Source: Phascolomyces articulosus (lineage: Eukaryota > Mucoromycota > Mucoromycetes > Mucorales > Lichtheimiaceae). From it: DNA of 64,000 nt. The translations under genes were made by a program, and so were the position numbers. Location of the stretch: positions 1-64,000 of the forward strand of contig JAIXMP010000070.1 of NCBI GenBank assembly GCA_025677815.1, read 5' to 3'. The notes beneath the pieces were generated by a model that saw only the letters and a list, made by a program, of their open reading frames with translations, did not search any database and was not told where the DNA came from. Every line of letters begins with the position of its first letter. Position 1 is the first letter of the stretch. This document shows, piece after piece, positions 9,701 through 22,457 of this stretch.

Positions 9701-12700
9701 ATGTCTTCTACTTCACCATATATCCATCATAATAATCATAATCATTTATTACATCGACAATCTTTTCATCATTTCCCACCGTCTCCTTCATCAGATAAGC
9801 CCAATAGTGGTGGCTCAACTACAAAACACTATAACAACAAACGTCATACTTCTTCTCAACTCGACAGACTCCTCTCTCGTGCTCCACCACAAGCAAATTT
9901 TAACGTTAACTATGATACATATAATATTTTGATTCCAAATTATACATTTGGTAAAGCTACTTTATTACCGGGATCTGGTGGTCTCATGGCCATTGCCATT
10001 GGTAAACGGTTAGTAACATATGCATATATAGACAGCAGTAACAACAAAATAATATATTTTCTAACCGATTGAAAAAAGACAAAGCGACGGTTTACCAGTA
10101 CTTGTTAAACTTTCACCTTATGCCATTCGACTTGAACGTGAATACTACATTGCACGACGACTTTATGCACAACCCGATGGTAAACGGTACATTCCTCAAG
10201 TAGTCGAATTACAATCACTTCCTCAAGACGGACTTACAGCTCTTATTTATGCCGACAAAGGTCCTTCGTCAGACGACCTAACGTATCAGGAGCAACGTTA
10301 TTTTTCTCATTATTCGCTTTGGGTGACTTCACCAACAACAGATGATGTGAATAAGCAACTTAAAGATGGTCCCGAAGAAGTAGTAGGAACAGAACAATCG
10401 CAACCACAGCAACAACCACCCCAAGGAATATCATCCTTACTTGTCGATATTGAAACATTTTTGAATTTTGCGGTAGAATGTTGTTCTTGTTTACAATTAT
10501 TACATGCGAACGGGATCATCCATGGTGAACTTCGCCCATCTGCGTTTCACTGGCACAAAAATAGTTCAATGACAGTGAAGATCTGGAACTTTGGCGCAGG
10601 TCTCAAGTCGTACGAAGATATTCTACTTACAAGTTCAGGTTGGCGTCGAGCAGTCATGGCCGCAGCGGCGCATGATGACCTACTTGATGACCCAACTATC
10701 TTGGATCCTTTGGCTGCATCATTTACAAGATCTTCACCTCGCGGGTTTCAAAATGCTTTAGCTTATGTTAGCCCGGTAAGTTTTTGATAATAATGATTGT
10801 TTATAAAAGAGGGAAAGAGAAGGAGAGTATGTGAGTAACACATCAGTATATCATTTAATAACTTACTTTAAAAAATTATAATATGAAAAGGAACAAACGG
10901 GCCGGACATCTAATGTTCTAGATCATAGGACCGACTTATATTCTTTGGGCATCATGTTTTTTGTGATACTCACCGGGTCAACTCCTTTTGATGGATCTCC
11001 GATGTCCGTCATTCAAGCTGCCTTATCCCAAAATGTACCTTTAGTACACACAGTTCGTTCAGATGTGCCACCTGTTGTCAGTCTTATCATTGATAAGTTA
11101 ACTCGGAAGGTAGTAAAAAAAGGACAAGGAAGTAATGGATGTTATGTGGATGGTTAAAAATTATAAATATTCAATGTGCATATAATACAACAGGCTGTAG
11201 ATGAACGTTACGATAGTGCATATGGAGTAAAGGAAGATTTAATGGAGTGTATAAGACGGCTCAAAAGCGGTGGATGTGAGGTATATAGTAAGCGTTTGCG
11301 TCGGAAAGGATCCCTATATATATATATATATTATTGGCAATGTAGAATTATGGTGAATTTATATGGTCTAATGATTATTTCAACTAATATAAATCATCGA
11401 AAATACAGTCTCTTGTCTTTTTTCCTTTGGGTCTACATGACATCAACTCTGTATTTCAATTTCCAAATAGTATTTATGGTCGTGACCAAGAAATTGAGCT
11501 TTTACGTTCTGCAACCCGCCGATCCGCAAACGATAACAATCATACACAACAGCGCCTTGACAACGATGACGACGAAGATAGTTCTCCAACAAGAATGGCA
11601 TCACCTTTAGATAGAGCAGCTTGTGAGGTAGTAGTCATCACAGGACCAGGAGGTGTAGGTAAGAAATCATACATACCCAAATGCACACACGTCTTCGTTT
11701 TACACATAAATTATTATTTTAAAATTCATGTGGGAAAACAGAACCGTGGATAAAAATAGACCAGTAGCTAGATTTGTTAATGATTATAATTTTATATTAA
11801 AAATTATCTTTACACAAGGAAAATCTACTCTTGGATCTTCAATTTATAACTATGCAAGACAATATGGTTACCTTGGTTCCTCAAAATTTGATTCTAATCA
11901 AAAAAGACCATATAATGGCCTTTTACGTTGCTTATCCTCTATTCTGCGTCAACTTTTAACCGAATCTGAAGCAGTAATTCATGATTTTTATGAAGATCTG
12001 AAAAGACAACTGGGTCCTCATTTCAGTAACGTACGACTGATGGTTGATATGGTACCTGAATTAAAACCAATCTTGAGCGACCATGGGAGAAATGTCATAT
12101 ATGACGATATGTTACCTAATATCAGTACCGAATCCAGATTTCATGCGGTAAGTATATATTTGGGCTAAAAGGATTCCTGTTTATTAATTATGACCAAGTT
12201 TATCTAATAATTGAACTCATGGATTGGGGAAAACTTCATATTAATTGATAGGTATTTCTAAATGTGATTAAAACCATCACGAGAAAAAAGACTATCACAT
12301 TAGTAAGTTCTTGCTATATAAGCTTTTTTTATTAAACCATTCGATCTCTAGAATAGCCAGCTGATATTAACCACATGGGTCATACCAACCAACCATAAAC
12401 CATAAACCCTTACGTATTGCTACAATCATATCAAACCACAATACTTATAGTGCTTAGATGATTTACATGAAGCAGGTGAGTGAGAATAATAACAGTGATG
12501 ATATATTAATAATGAATAATCTAGACATTATTATTATTGTCTTGTTCTTTTTTCTACTTTTATTTATAGTATATATATTAACATAAAGATTCCTTTTTTG
12601 ATTTTTAAAAACACAATATAGACGAGCCATCACTTCATTTAATATCCAACCTCATTGCTGCACGTATCAAAATGCTTATTATTCTTACATGTCGTGATAA

Positions 12701-15700
12701 ATTACCTGAATGTATTCAAGATGAAATCAGCCCTGAAGATAATCCAGACGCACGAGTGACATTTATCAAACTTGCACCTCTCGCAGCAGATGCTATACTT
12801 CAACTTGTCAGTCAAACTTTACACCAAACTGCTGAATCCGTACAACCATTAGCAGATATTGTGTTTCACCGAACCCATGGGAATCCATTTTATGCCAAAC
12901 AATTGATGTTGATGATGAAACGGAAAGGTGATATCTGGCTTGATTGGGATGCAAAACAGTGGAAATTCCGTCTTGATAACGTCAATCAAATGTTATTTCC
13001 ACCAAAACAACAACAACAATCACAACAGCCACCACCAATTAATAGCAGCAGTAGTAGCAATAGTAGCAATAGCAACAATAACAGAGATAGCACAGGTAGC
13101 AGTGGCCTCGTGATGGAAGGCGTACTCGATGTCCGCCATCTAGTATCACATCTCAAAGATCTAGATAATCACACACAGGCTTTTTTAATGTGGGCCAGTC
13201 TTATTGGCACCGTTTTTGATTTTCGGCAAATAAAATGGTTGATGATGGCAACTGATCTTGTTTATAGTCTGGACGATTCTTGCAGCGATCTTAGCGACAG
13301 CATCAGCATTGTTAGTGGTGATACTGCTGCAGCAGACCATCTTGTAGATTCTTTGGAGCATGCACCCACTGATGCGTATCACACACCTCCCGCCAACGAC
13401 GATCATAAACAACGTGACAATCAAACTATTGTTGGATTACAAACAGCATTACAAGAAGGGATTATCCAACCAAAAATCGGCAATAACGAATATCAATTCT
13501 GCCATGATCGATACTGTCAAGCATCATCTATGTTAGTGGATGACAAGGATAGAGAAAAAATGCATTTGCGTATTGGTCAAATGCTCATGATTGATAATGA
13601 CAGTTCGTCAACCGATGTATTCCTGACAGCAGATCATTTTGTCAAGAGTGCTGATCTAATCAAACGATTTCGTTCAAGAGCCAAATATCGGCATATCCTG
13701 ATCAAGGCAGGAGAAGAAGCCATTAATTCCGGTGCATTGCAGATTGCTCGTATTTATTATGAATGTGCAATGTCACTACTGGCATCCAATCCATGGGATG
13801 AAGAAAGCTCACCTGATGTATCGTATCGAGAAACGTTGGATTTACATATGAGGATGGCAGAATTGGATTGGTGGAACAATAAGCGTGAAGAAGCGAACGC
13901 GTTACTAGATCAAATCATGGCACATACCCATGGACGACCGGTAGAACGAGCACAAGCATGGCGAGTTCAAGCACGCATGTATTTCCAATTACAACAGAAT
14001 GATCGTGGTATTGAAGCTATTATTGATGCATTGCGCGAGCTTGGTATGGATGATATACGTGCTCATTTTCATTCCCCTGTGGGTGCCCTTCCGTCTGTAA
14101 ACTATGAAACAACAACTGTGGATGTGTATCCAATCTATAAAAAGGCCAAACAACGTATTTTAGAAATCGGGTTTAAAGGACTTGTTGCTATTGAACGCTG
14201 TCGGGATCGAAGGATATTGGCCATCATGACGCTTTTAAATGAAGCATGCACAGGTGCTATTTGGCTGAGCCCAACACTCGTGGACATGATTGCAATCAAA
14301 TTGGTTGAACTGTCACTTGAGCACGGACATGGTGTGACCAGTGGTAGTGGATTTATATGGTTAGGTTGCACAGCTGCCCGTTTAAAAGAATATAGATTTG
14401 GTGCTCAGCTTGGCGAACTGGGATTACAAATCAGTGAAAAATATGCTGGTAATCCAGAAATTGCCCAATCTATCGTGGTACATTATGGTATGTTAGCGCA
14501 ATGGTCACCTGGATGTCATTTTCGAGATTGTATCAAACATTTTCAACGTGCATACAAATATGCTGTGGCTGGTGGCGATAAGGTACAAAAAAATGAATCA
14601 GCATTTAAAAAGAAAACATAATAATATTAATATATCATTTATGATAATTGATAATATGATATCTCAACTTTTTATAGATTTTTTCATCCATGGCACTTTT
14701 TCATATATCGACTACACTTTATTATACTGGATGTAATTTATCTGAACTTCAGACATATTTAAGCGAAATGATTGAAGAATCTGAAGAGGATGACATGAAA
14801 AAAGATGCAATATTCAATTTAAACGTATCTCTATGGCGATCCATACTAGCTCTTCAAGGAAAAACATCAACAGATGCTGACAGGGCATTTGATGATCCCA
14901 ATTTTGAAGCAAAGGGATTTTTAGAGCAAAATGTCCGAAGCAAGGATATTAATCCAAGTAGTCCATTCAACTGGCATTGGAGTCTCAAGATTATTGTTTT
15001 GGTACATTTTGATCATTATCGAGAAGCGGCTCAACTTGGATTCCATATTTTTGAGGCATCGGTGAATCATCCAGAACATCGTCATTATGGTATTGCTATA
15101 TTTTATCATAGCATTTCCATGATTGCCTGTATACGCGATACGAAAAATGTGGATGAAGAAACTAGAAATAAGTATCGGACACAAATAAAAAAGAATCAAA
15201 AGACATTAGATGAATGGGCTACTCATTCAGAAATCAACTATCGAATGTATCATAAACTCGTGGTAAATATCTCTCTTTTCTTTTTCTTTCTTGTTCGATG
15301 CCTTAACTGCTTTGGTATAAATAAAATAACAACTTCTACTTTTAAAATCATCGAATTGTTGGTTTTGATTAATTGCATAATCTATCTATAGGAGGCTGAA
15401 CTGTCAACCCTTGAATATTCATTATCAACACCTACTTTATATAACGATGCAATTGAACTTGGTACACGAGGTCAATGGCACCCATTCCTTGCGCTTGCCT
15501 ACCAACTTACTGCCGAACATTATATTCGTAGTCACATGAAGATGCTTGCCCTTCCAATGCTCCAACAGTCACTCGAAATTTACAATGCATGGGATGCCTG
15601 GGGAACTGCTCGACATTTATCCGAAAAACACAGTAGCATTCTGGATCAGCAATTGGTAATTGCCAAACCTGTCGATGCATCCACACAAACTGCTGATGAG

Positions 15701-18700
15701 CCACAATCTGATGTTGTCCCTGTCATGGAACAAGGTATTGTTTGGGAAGACATTATGCCAGAACCATCGATTCGTGAACTTTATGGGGATGAAGAGGCCA
15801 CTTCATGTACTTCGGAAACCGCCATTCTGTCCCTCGATATTGTTGATTTGACATCTATCATTAGGAGTTCTCAAGTAATATCCAATGAAATGAATTCATT
15901 TGATGAACTATTGAAAAAGATGATGCAAATCATTATGACCAATTCAGCAGCTGAATCCGGTGCCATCATTATCAAGGAAGGCAATTTTGGTATTGCTGCT
16001 CATTCAAGTCGATTGACGGGCTGCGAAACATTTGATCCACCTAAACCTTTACATGACGATGCCAATATCAAGGAGGGCAGTAGTAACAATGTAGATAGTT
16101 TAATTTCGACTCTTGTTGTACATTATGTGATCCATACTCAAACCATCCTATTTATTCCAAACACAATGGAAGATACCCGTTTTGCTACTGGTTCTTGGTT
16201 TACAAGGTCAGGACCCAAATCCGTCATCTGTATGCCTTGTATTCATAAGAATACTTTGGTTGGTGTACTATACCTACAAGCAAATTTAAATACGTTTACC
16301 CACAAGCATGTTACTGTCCTTCATATCTTATGTCATCAAATTGGTATATCCATTACGAACGCGTTGCTATTCAAGTCAGTACAAAAGGCAACTTTGGCAA
16401 ATACACGAATGATTGCAAAACAACGAGAAGCATTGGAAGAAGCTCGATCCAGTCGTGAACAAGCACTTAAAGCAACAGAACTGAAATCCAATTTCCTAGC
16501 CAACATGTGTAAGTTAACAATGATTTTTAATGTATTATAATTGTCTATGTAGCTGTTGAAACATACATATACTAAGAAAATGCGATGTATATGCTTATAT
16601 ATTAGCGCATGAATTACGAACACCATTTGCTGGATTCTATGGAATGATCGAACTGCTTAGCAACACACGATTAGATCCTGAACAGAGCGAATTTGTTTTT
16701 ATTGCTAAGCAAAGCTGCGAAATGCTATTGCAAATCATAGGTAAACATCTGTATTTTCCATTACCTCCCTTTTGAAATAAATATGAATTAACATGTATAT
16801 GCTATTAGACGATCTACTTGATTTTAGCAAGCTCGAAGCACACAAGGTCAAATTACACCATGGTTTATTCTATGTCGAGGATTTGATTGAGGATCGAGTA
16901 GAATTATTGATTACGCTTGCATCGAATAAGAATTTGGAATTAACCTGTTTCACGGATCCGGATGTACCACAAATGATTTATGCGGACGGTAACCGAATTG
17001 GCCAGTAAGTTTGTTATAAACACAGTAGTCCAGAACGATAACATATGCATGGTACAGAATACATATTTACACGTAAAAAATAGAATTCTCATGAATCTCA
17101 TTGGTAATGCAATCAAGTTTACTATGCATGGTGAAGTCGTTGTACGGTGTAGTGTTGAGAAAGATACAGAACGTCTCAATCCACAACTAAGCGATGACGA
17201 ACTTATGCTCAAATTTTCCGTACAAGATACTGGTATTGGAATGACAAAGGAACAAATTAAGAGTTTATTTGTACCTTTTAGTCAAGTCGATGGCTCCACT
17301 ACCCGGTAAGTAAATAAAATATATAGAAAAGTGTTTTTTTTTTAAAAAAAAAAAGAATGGTTATGAACTACTTTTTCTCATGTATACATACAAATATAAT
17401 AGAAATTTCGGTGGTACAGGGCTTGGCTTATCCATATGTCTTGAACTTGTACGATTGATGGGTGGTGATGTATGGGTTGAATCAGATATCAATGTTGGAT
17501 CAACCTTTTATTTTAGAGTTCGTGTCACTAAATCTTCGTCAGTCGCAGAACCTGGTGTTGATTCTGACCGTCGTAATCGCGAGATTAAACAACTTAGCAA
17601 CATGTTGGGTCAACCCCGTTTATTACTCAATACATCACCTCGTCAAGCTGCTATGATACGTTCTTTATTACCACCCACCGTCGTAACAACATGTGCTCCT
17701 TCTGCAGAACAGGCTCTTGGACGTGCTCGTACCAGTGCACGACAAGGTGAGCCATATAACTGCATCCTTGTTGATGCACCACCTCATGAAACCCTACGCT
17801 ATCTATTGGAAACTACTGAAGAGGATCCAGATCTTTGCAATCTTCATATCATTGTAATTTATGCTCCAGCCATGGAGAGTATACGCCACCAACTGGCTAG
17901 TGGCGGATTTATCAAAAACAAAAGCGCGCGCCTTACTCGAATTACCAAACCTATACGTCGCGCCAAATTATTCCATACACTGCTTCAAGTCTTTGGTATT
18001 GATTCCCCTATCTCCTTTGTTACCACTGAACCAGCTGCACTCAGAGGATTATCGGCACGGATACCTACTGCATTAGCTCGTCACATGTACGAGAGTATTG
18101 GCAACAATAAAAAGAATAGTAATAGCCTTCATCATCCACTTGACTCACAACCGTTGACGGATTCTCAAGATAACACAGTACCACCTACACCTATTGTTCA
18201 TCACAATGAACCTCATGAAATCAAACCATCCTTCTCGAGTCCATACACCAATCAAGGCTTCACACCTGAAGAATTGGCAATTTTCCAAGGTCAACGGATA
18301 TTAGTCGCTGAAGATAATTTTGTAGCACAAAAATTAATTGTCAAACAACTCCAACGACTTGGATTTACTGTCGAAACATGTAATAACGGATTTGAATGTA
18401 TCAACAAATGGAAATTACGAGGACCCAATTATTTTGTTTTAGCATGGATCGATCATCATATGCCTGGCTGTGATGGAATTGAGGCCACCAAAAAAATTAG
18501 AGAGCTTGAGAAGGAAATGCGTGCTTCATCTATCATGCCAATCATTGCACTTACTGGTAAGTTAACGATGATTTTAAAAGAAGAGCGTGAGATAGCGCCT
18601 TGTTTTTTATTATTATTATTATTATTATTTTGCTAACTATGGGTATTTTCATAAATATATTTATATAGCTGATATTCAAAAGACGGCACAAAAGAATTGT

Positions 18701-18793
18701 TTGGATGCTGGGATGACGGATTATCTTGTTAAGCCATTGATGCAGAAAGATTTGGCGGCTGTATTGCGTCGTTATTGTCTTTCTCCATTGTAA
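9701..18793 (+). CDS. Group X hybrid histidine kinase (Chk1/Mak2/3-type) with N-terminal pseudokinase
   Basis: Sixteen in-frame exons (9701-10008, 10079-10775, 10891-11109, 11194-11280, 11409-11658, 11819-12147, 12252-12302, 12451-12475, 12622-14582, 14678-15262, 15392-16508, 16606-16740, 16809-17004, 17084-17305, 17403-18556, 18669-18793) give about 2486 aa. Domains in order: Ser/Thr-kinase-like fold (about 75-430) that keeps the VAIK lysine (K113) but has HGE for HRD and NFG for DFG; ATPase module with Walker A GPGGVGKST (516-524) and Walker B CLDDLHEAD (648-656); a long helical, TPR-like region; GAF (about 1620-1830); HisKA with H-box SHELRTP (phospho-His 1878); HATPase (N-box NLIGNAIKFT, DTGIGM, GGTGLGL); receiver with acceptor Asp2411 (WIDHHMPGCDG) and Lys2467. 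Known: this architecture defines fungal group X kinases, which feed stress and peroxide signals through Ypd1-type relays. Catalytic relay residues are intact, so the relay should work. Confidence 0.93.
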
Positions 18794-18848
18794 ATAATAT
18801 TACATATATACATAATTGATTGTACTTTTTTTTATTAACTACTAGTAA

Positions 18849-19636
18849 TTAATGTTGTCGTTTGGAAGAATTACGTGTCAATATTGATTTTCGTAATGAT
18901 CGTCTAGTAGATGAGAGATGCGCTCGTTGTGGTTGTTGGGTCTGTTGTGGTTGTGGCAATTGTGATGGATGTGATGAACGTAAAGATGATGATGATGCTG
19001 GTATACGACGTGATGCTTCTTGTGGCTGATGATGAGAACGTTGTTGTTGTTGTTGTTGTTGTTGTTGTTGCTGCTGCTGCTGCTGTGGTTGTTGTGATAA
19101 CTGTAATTGTTGAAGTGCAGGTGGTAAAGAGGATGATGCGGATAATGATGCTGTTGGTATAGGAGAAGTATCAGACCCTTTATATTGCGGATCTTCTAGC
19201 TGTTGTTTAGTATGTTCAGACTGTGAAAGTATTTTTGTCCATAAATCAAGTAACTGATCTGTTTGATCAACGGAAGCTTCAAATGCCTATTCAATCGCAA
19301 TATGAGAAAAATGATGTATAAAATATACACAATAAAAATGAACAGTATAAATAGATAATATAATTAAATGCTTTCAATTCATTTTACCTCGAAATTAGAG
19401 CGTGTCTGTTCAAAGCTTTCTATTAAAGTTTGTGCAGTCTGATTTAGTTTTCGTAACTGTTCATATTCTTGTCGAAGCTGTGCATTCACTTCAGGTGGAT
19501 TAGACGGATTGTCAATAGGTGGTTCCGGATCAGGAGTAGTATTGGTGTATAAATTGGTTACCCAACGTTGAGATGATGGTAATAAACTTTCACGAGGTGG
19601 ACGTGGTGTAGTTGATGGTAAATCTTCATTACTCAT
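18849..19636 (-). CDS. DUO1: DASH complex subunit Duo1
   Basis: Two exons (19636-19388 and 19286-18849) give 228 aa. Seen: the conserved Duo1 helix LRQEYEQLRKLNQTAQTLIE, continuing FEQTRSNFEAFEASVDQTDQ and LLDLWTKILSQSEHT across the single intron. Upstream is the short RWVTNLY motif; downstream is a low-complexity tail with an uninterrupted run of Gln (encoded by CAG then CAA repeats, about 19040-19085) and a basic Ser/Arg C-terminus. Known: Duo1 is part of the ten-subunit DASH/Dam1 ring, which couples kinetochores to microtubules and is restricted to fungi and a few relatives, supporting the fungal origin of the window. It faces the histidine kinase tail-to-tail with only 55 bp between stop codons, so the 3' UTRs probably overlap. 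Confidence 0.9.
19040..19086. repeat. CAA/CAG trinucleotide repeat coding for poly-Gln
   Basis: On the plus strand a run of TTG triplets is followed by CTG triplets; on the minus strand it encodes the poly-Gln run in Duo1. The mix of CAG and CAA codons suggests expansion in two blocks. Confidence 0.8.
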
Positions 19637-20542
19637 TTTAGTGAAGAAAAAGAGTGTGACAAAAAAAAAACAAAAAACTAAATAGGCATACGCGTAAAAT
19701 CTCAGCGCGCATTGTGCTCAATTTTTGCTGTCAGGAACAAAGTTTATAACTTCTTTGTACTATACCTTCCTATTAGTAAATATTCAAGACAAAATGCTCT
19801 TCTGTCAAGATTGTACTAGAGATATGCAAATACAACACGAATATATTATATGTATTTTAAAATCAATTTCTATTATTATTATGATAAAACTATAGGCACT
19901 GTCCTTTTTATATCTTTGCAAAATACTGATTAATTTTCATTCTAAATTTGATCCATATCATGAAAAATATAGACTACCCCAGTAAACCTTTTATAAGGCA
20001 TGCATAGGATGAGTGAGTATCTAATAACAATATTATTATTGAGAGCTGTTGTTAGGTTTGTGCCAAATGCTACAACAATAGTGCATAGCTGTCAGTAAAT
20101 AAGCCTGTTGCGAACAATAATACCTCCATTCCTAAAATTCCAACTGTGATTGAAGGCACTATATATTCATATAAGCGAGGAATTTTTGGATAACCATCGT
20201 AATCAATAACCCATATGTATACAGATAGGATTATGCGTTTTTGTGTTTTCCATTAAAGACATAAAATACCATAATATTTATATAAGATAAAATAGGAACC
20301 AGCTGCAAAACCCAAGTTAGCCATATAGGCAATCATTATTTCATCAAAGTTGTAATCAAAGGCCCAGAAAAAAAAAGCGGCTTCATCCAGAAATCATGAA
20401 AATAAGATATTTTATTAAGCGATCCAAATCGATCAGCAATAAATCTACCATTACGGTATTATTTTTAATGTTAGCATGCTTCTAACCTATTACCCACCAA
20501 CACTCGTTTATTGTCGTAGCGTATGTGAATTTGTAAATGAGA

Positions 20543-20645
20543 CGCCCTAAAATTACTTTCCCATATAAACGCATTTGCGGACATTTAAAGACTTTGGTAA
20601 CATTTAAATGTTACTAAAGCCTTAAATGTCCGCAATTTTAGGACG
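20543..20645. repeat. Large imperfect palindrome, MITE-like
   Basis: Bases 20577-20633 form a near-perfect inverted repeat: the left arm starts GCGGACATTTAA and the right arm ends TTAAATGTCCGC, with an inner GTAACATTTAAATGTTAC palindrome at the centre. Outside it a second pair of arms is visible: CGCCCTAAAATT at 20543 and AATTTTAGGACG at 20634. The left outer and inner arms are separated by about 22 bp that have no partner on the right, as if sequence was inserted or deleted there. The structure would fold as a long hairpin and resembles a MITE or a degenerate transposon end. I did not find clear flanking target-site duplications. Confidence 0.6.
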
Positions 20646-21597
20646 AGCATCCATAAAAATATGGATATTAATATACCAACACATGGCATGTCATTTCACC
20701 AGAGATAGCTACCAAAATCAACTTTTGTGGATCCAAAAGACCTATAACTGTAGCATTAGCTGAAGTTATATTTATACAGAGAGTTAGTCTTATTTCAATT
20801 CCTTTATAAATAAAAACGTTGATTAGATCTAAATGACATTATCCATGTTCACACCTGTAAACAATATAATACCATATAATATAAATCTGTAATCTTACAG
20901 AAAAACAAACACTGTGCCCGTTCGCTATAACAATACTACTCGTGAAACTGAAAAGGTATCGTTGTATTGAATTAGTGCCCAGACTGATATTAAACCAGTT
21001 AATATCTTATCGGCACTTTTGTTTTTTTTTAATAATCTTACCTTAATAATATGTAACTATATAATGAAAAGAATAAAAAATGCCACAAGGTGGTGATTTG
21101 TTGATGTTATCTGGATAATGAATAAAGTAAAAAATGGTAAAGCGAAGAAAAAAGTGCTTGAAGGAAAAGGATAATAATATAGACACCATCACTAGAGTAG
21201 AAAACTATGGTAACTAGAACCAGAAAGCGAACTGTACAAAAATACCATAATATTTTTCCTGTTTCATAAGAAAACTTACTACTACTTCGTTCGATATACT
21301 GATATTATTCATGAATTACTATCGGACAGCGTTATAACAAATTAACGATATTTCCTTGCTTATTCGGTTTTGCGGCCAAAGTCGTATCGCTATAGGGAGT
21401 AGGTATAGCACTTATTATACATACTTGATGAAAAATAGTATATAATACTCAGTAAGTAGTGGAGCGCACGCCAAAAGACACCAAATACAAAAGCTATGGT
21501 TCTTAAATACACCAAGCTTAACTTTATCACTAAGATATCTTACCCAATATGGGAAATTAGACTTATTAAATGTGTTTGAAACTACTTGGAATTTACC

Positions 21598-21667
21598 TTG
21601 TTAAAACTTATTCTGTACTAAGTGCTTAGTAAGAACAAGTTTATTAATCTTAAATAAGTTTTAACAA
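21598..21667. repeat. Nested inverted repeat
   Basis: A perfect 15-bp arm TTGTTAAAACTTATT (21598-21612) is mirrored by AATAAGTTTTAACAA (21653-21667). Inside lies a second palindrome TACTAAGTGCTTAGTA (21616-21631). This fits a small hairpin element or a structured transcript end; it lies far from any called gene. Confidence 0.55.
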
Positions 21668-22457
21668 GCTCCTTTCCTATAGTGTGAATCCCCAACCATA
21701 AAATTATTTGAACAAGGAAAGTAGCTTGTAGTTGTATTTATACTAACCTACTATATGTTAAACACCCTTTATTATAGCTCTGCTATACATGGATAACTTG
21801 TACATTATATAACTGCACACTCAACCTCAGTAATTAAATACATATATTACCCGAATTGTATATCAGTTTCACAACGAAGTAAAAGGGTAAGATTTATTAA
21901 GATCAAAAAAGTTGCTTGAGATGCATAAAAGAGATATTATTTCAATGGTTCACTTTAAACAATATGCGTGCATTATTATTTTGAAAACATCTTACATAGC
22001 ATGATAAACGATCCCTTTAATTTCATTCCTTTCAGGTTATTTTTTTGGTGAAAATAAAAGTGTAACTGTGGAAGTTCGATAGCAAGAGTAATATTAATAG
22101 CATTACCCAGTGATTTTTTTTATCTACCATCAATTGATATTGTATGAAGCTATTGAGGATTGAAAATTGATGGGGGTGAAATTAATGGGGGACTCAACGT
22201 AATTCTGCTATGTAACCTTCTCTGTAAAAGATATAGAGTTGAACATGATGATATGCTGAGCAACAGCAAGTATATATTTGTTATACACAACAACAGGCAG
22301 TACTTATTATTGTATGCATGTAGGCATGTTAAGTAAATGGAGTTCTTCGTAGTGTCTACAATCACTGTACGGCACACGCAATTATAACCTAAAGATACTA
22401 CGAAAGATTAACTTGGAAAAAGCGCATAATTTTTTTTTAATATTTGGAGGAGTGCGA

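Larger units (their letters stand above)
19637..22457. other. Gene-poor 2.8-kb spacer with two palindromes
   Basis: AT-rich sequence with no convincing protein frame on either strand. It contains two strong palindromic structures (20543-20645 and 21598-21667), listed separately, which may be remnants of small non-autonomous elements. Confidence 0.45.

Noticed and set aside
10310..10519. Minus-strand frame within the histidine kinase gene
   Set aside because: Antisense of a conserved kinase-like exon with no independent support.
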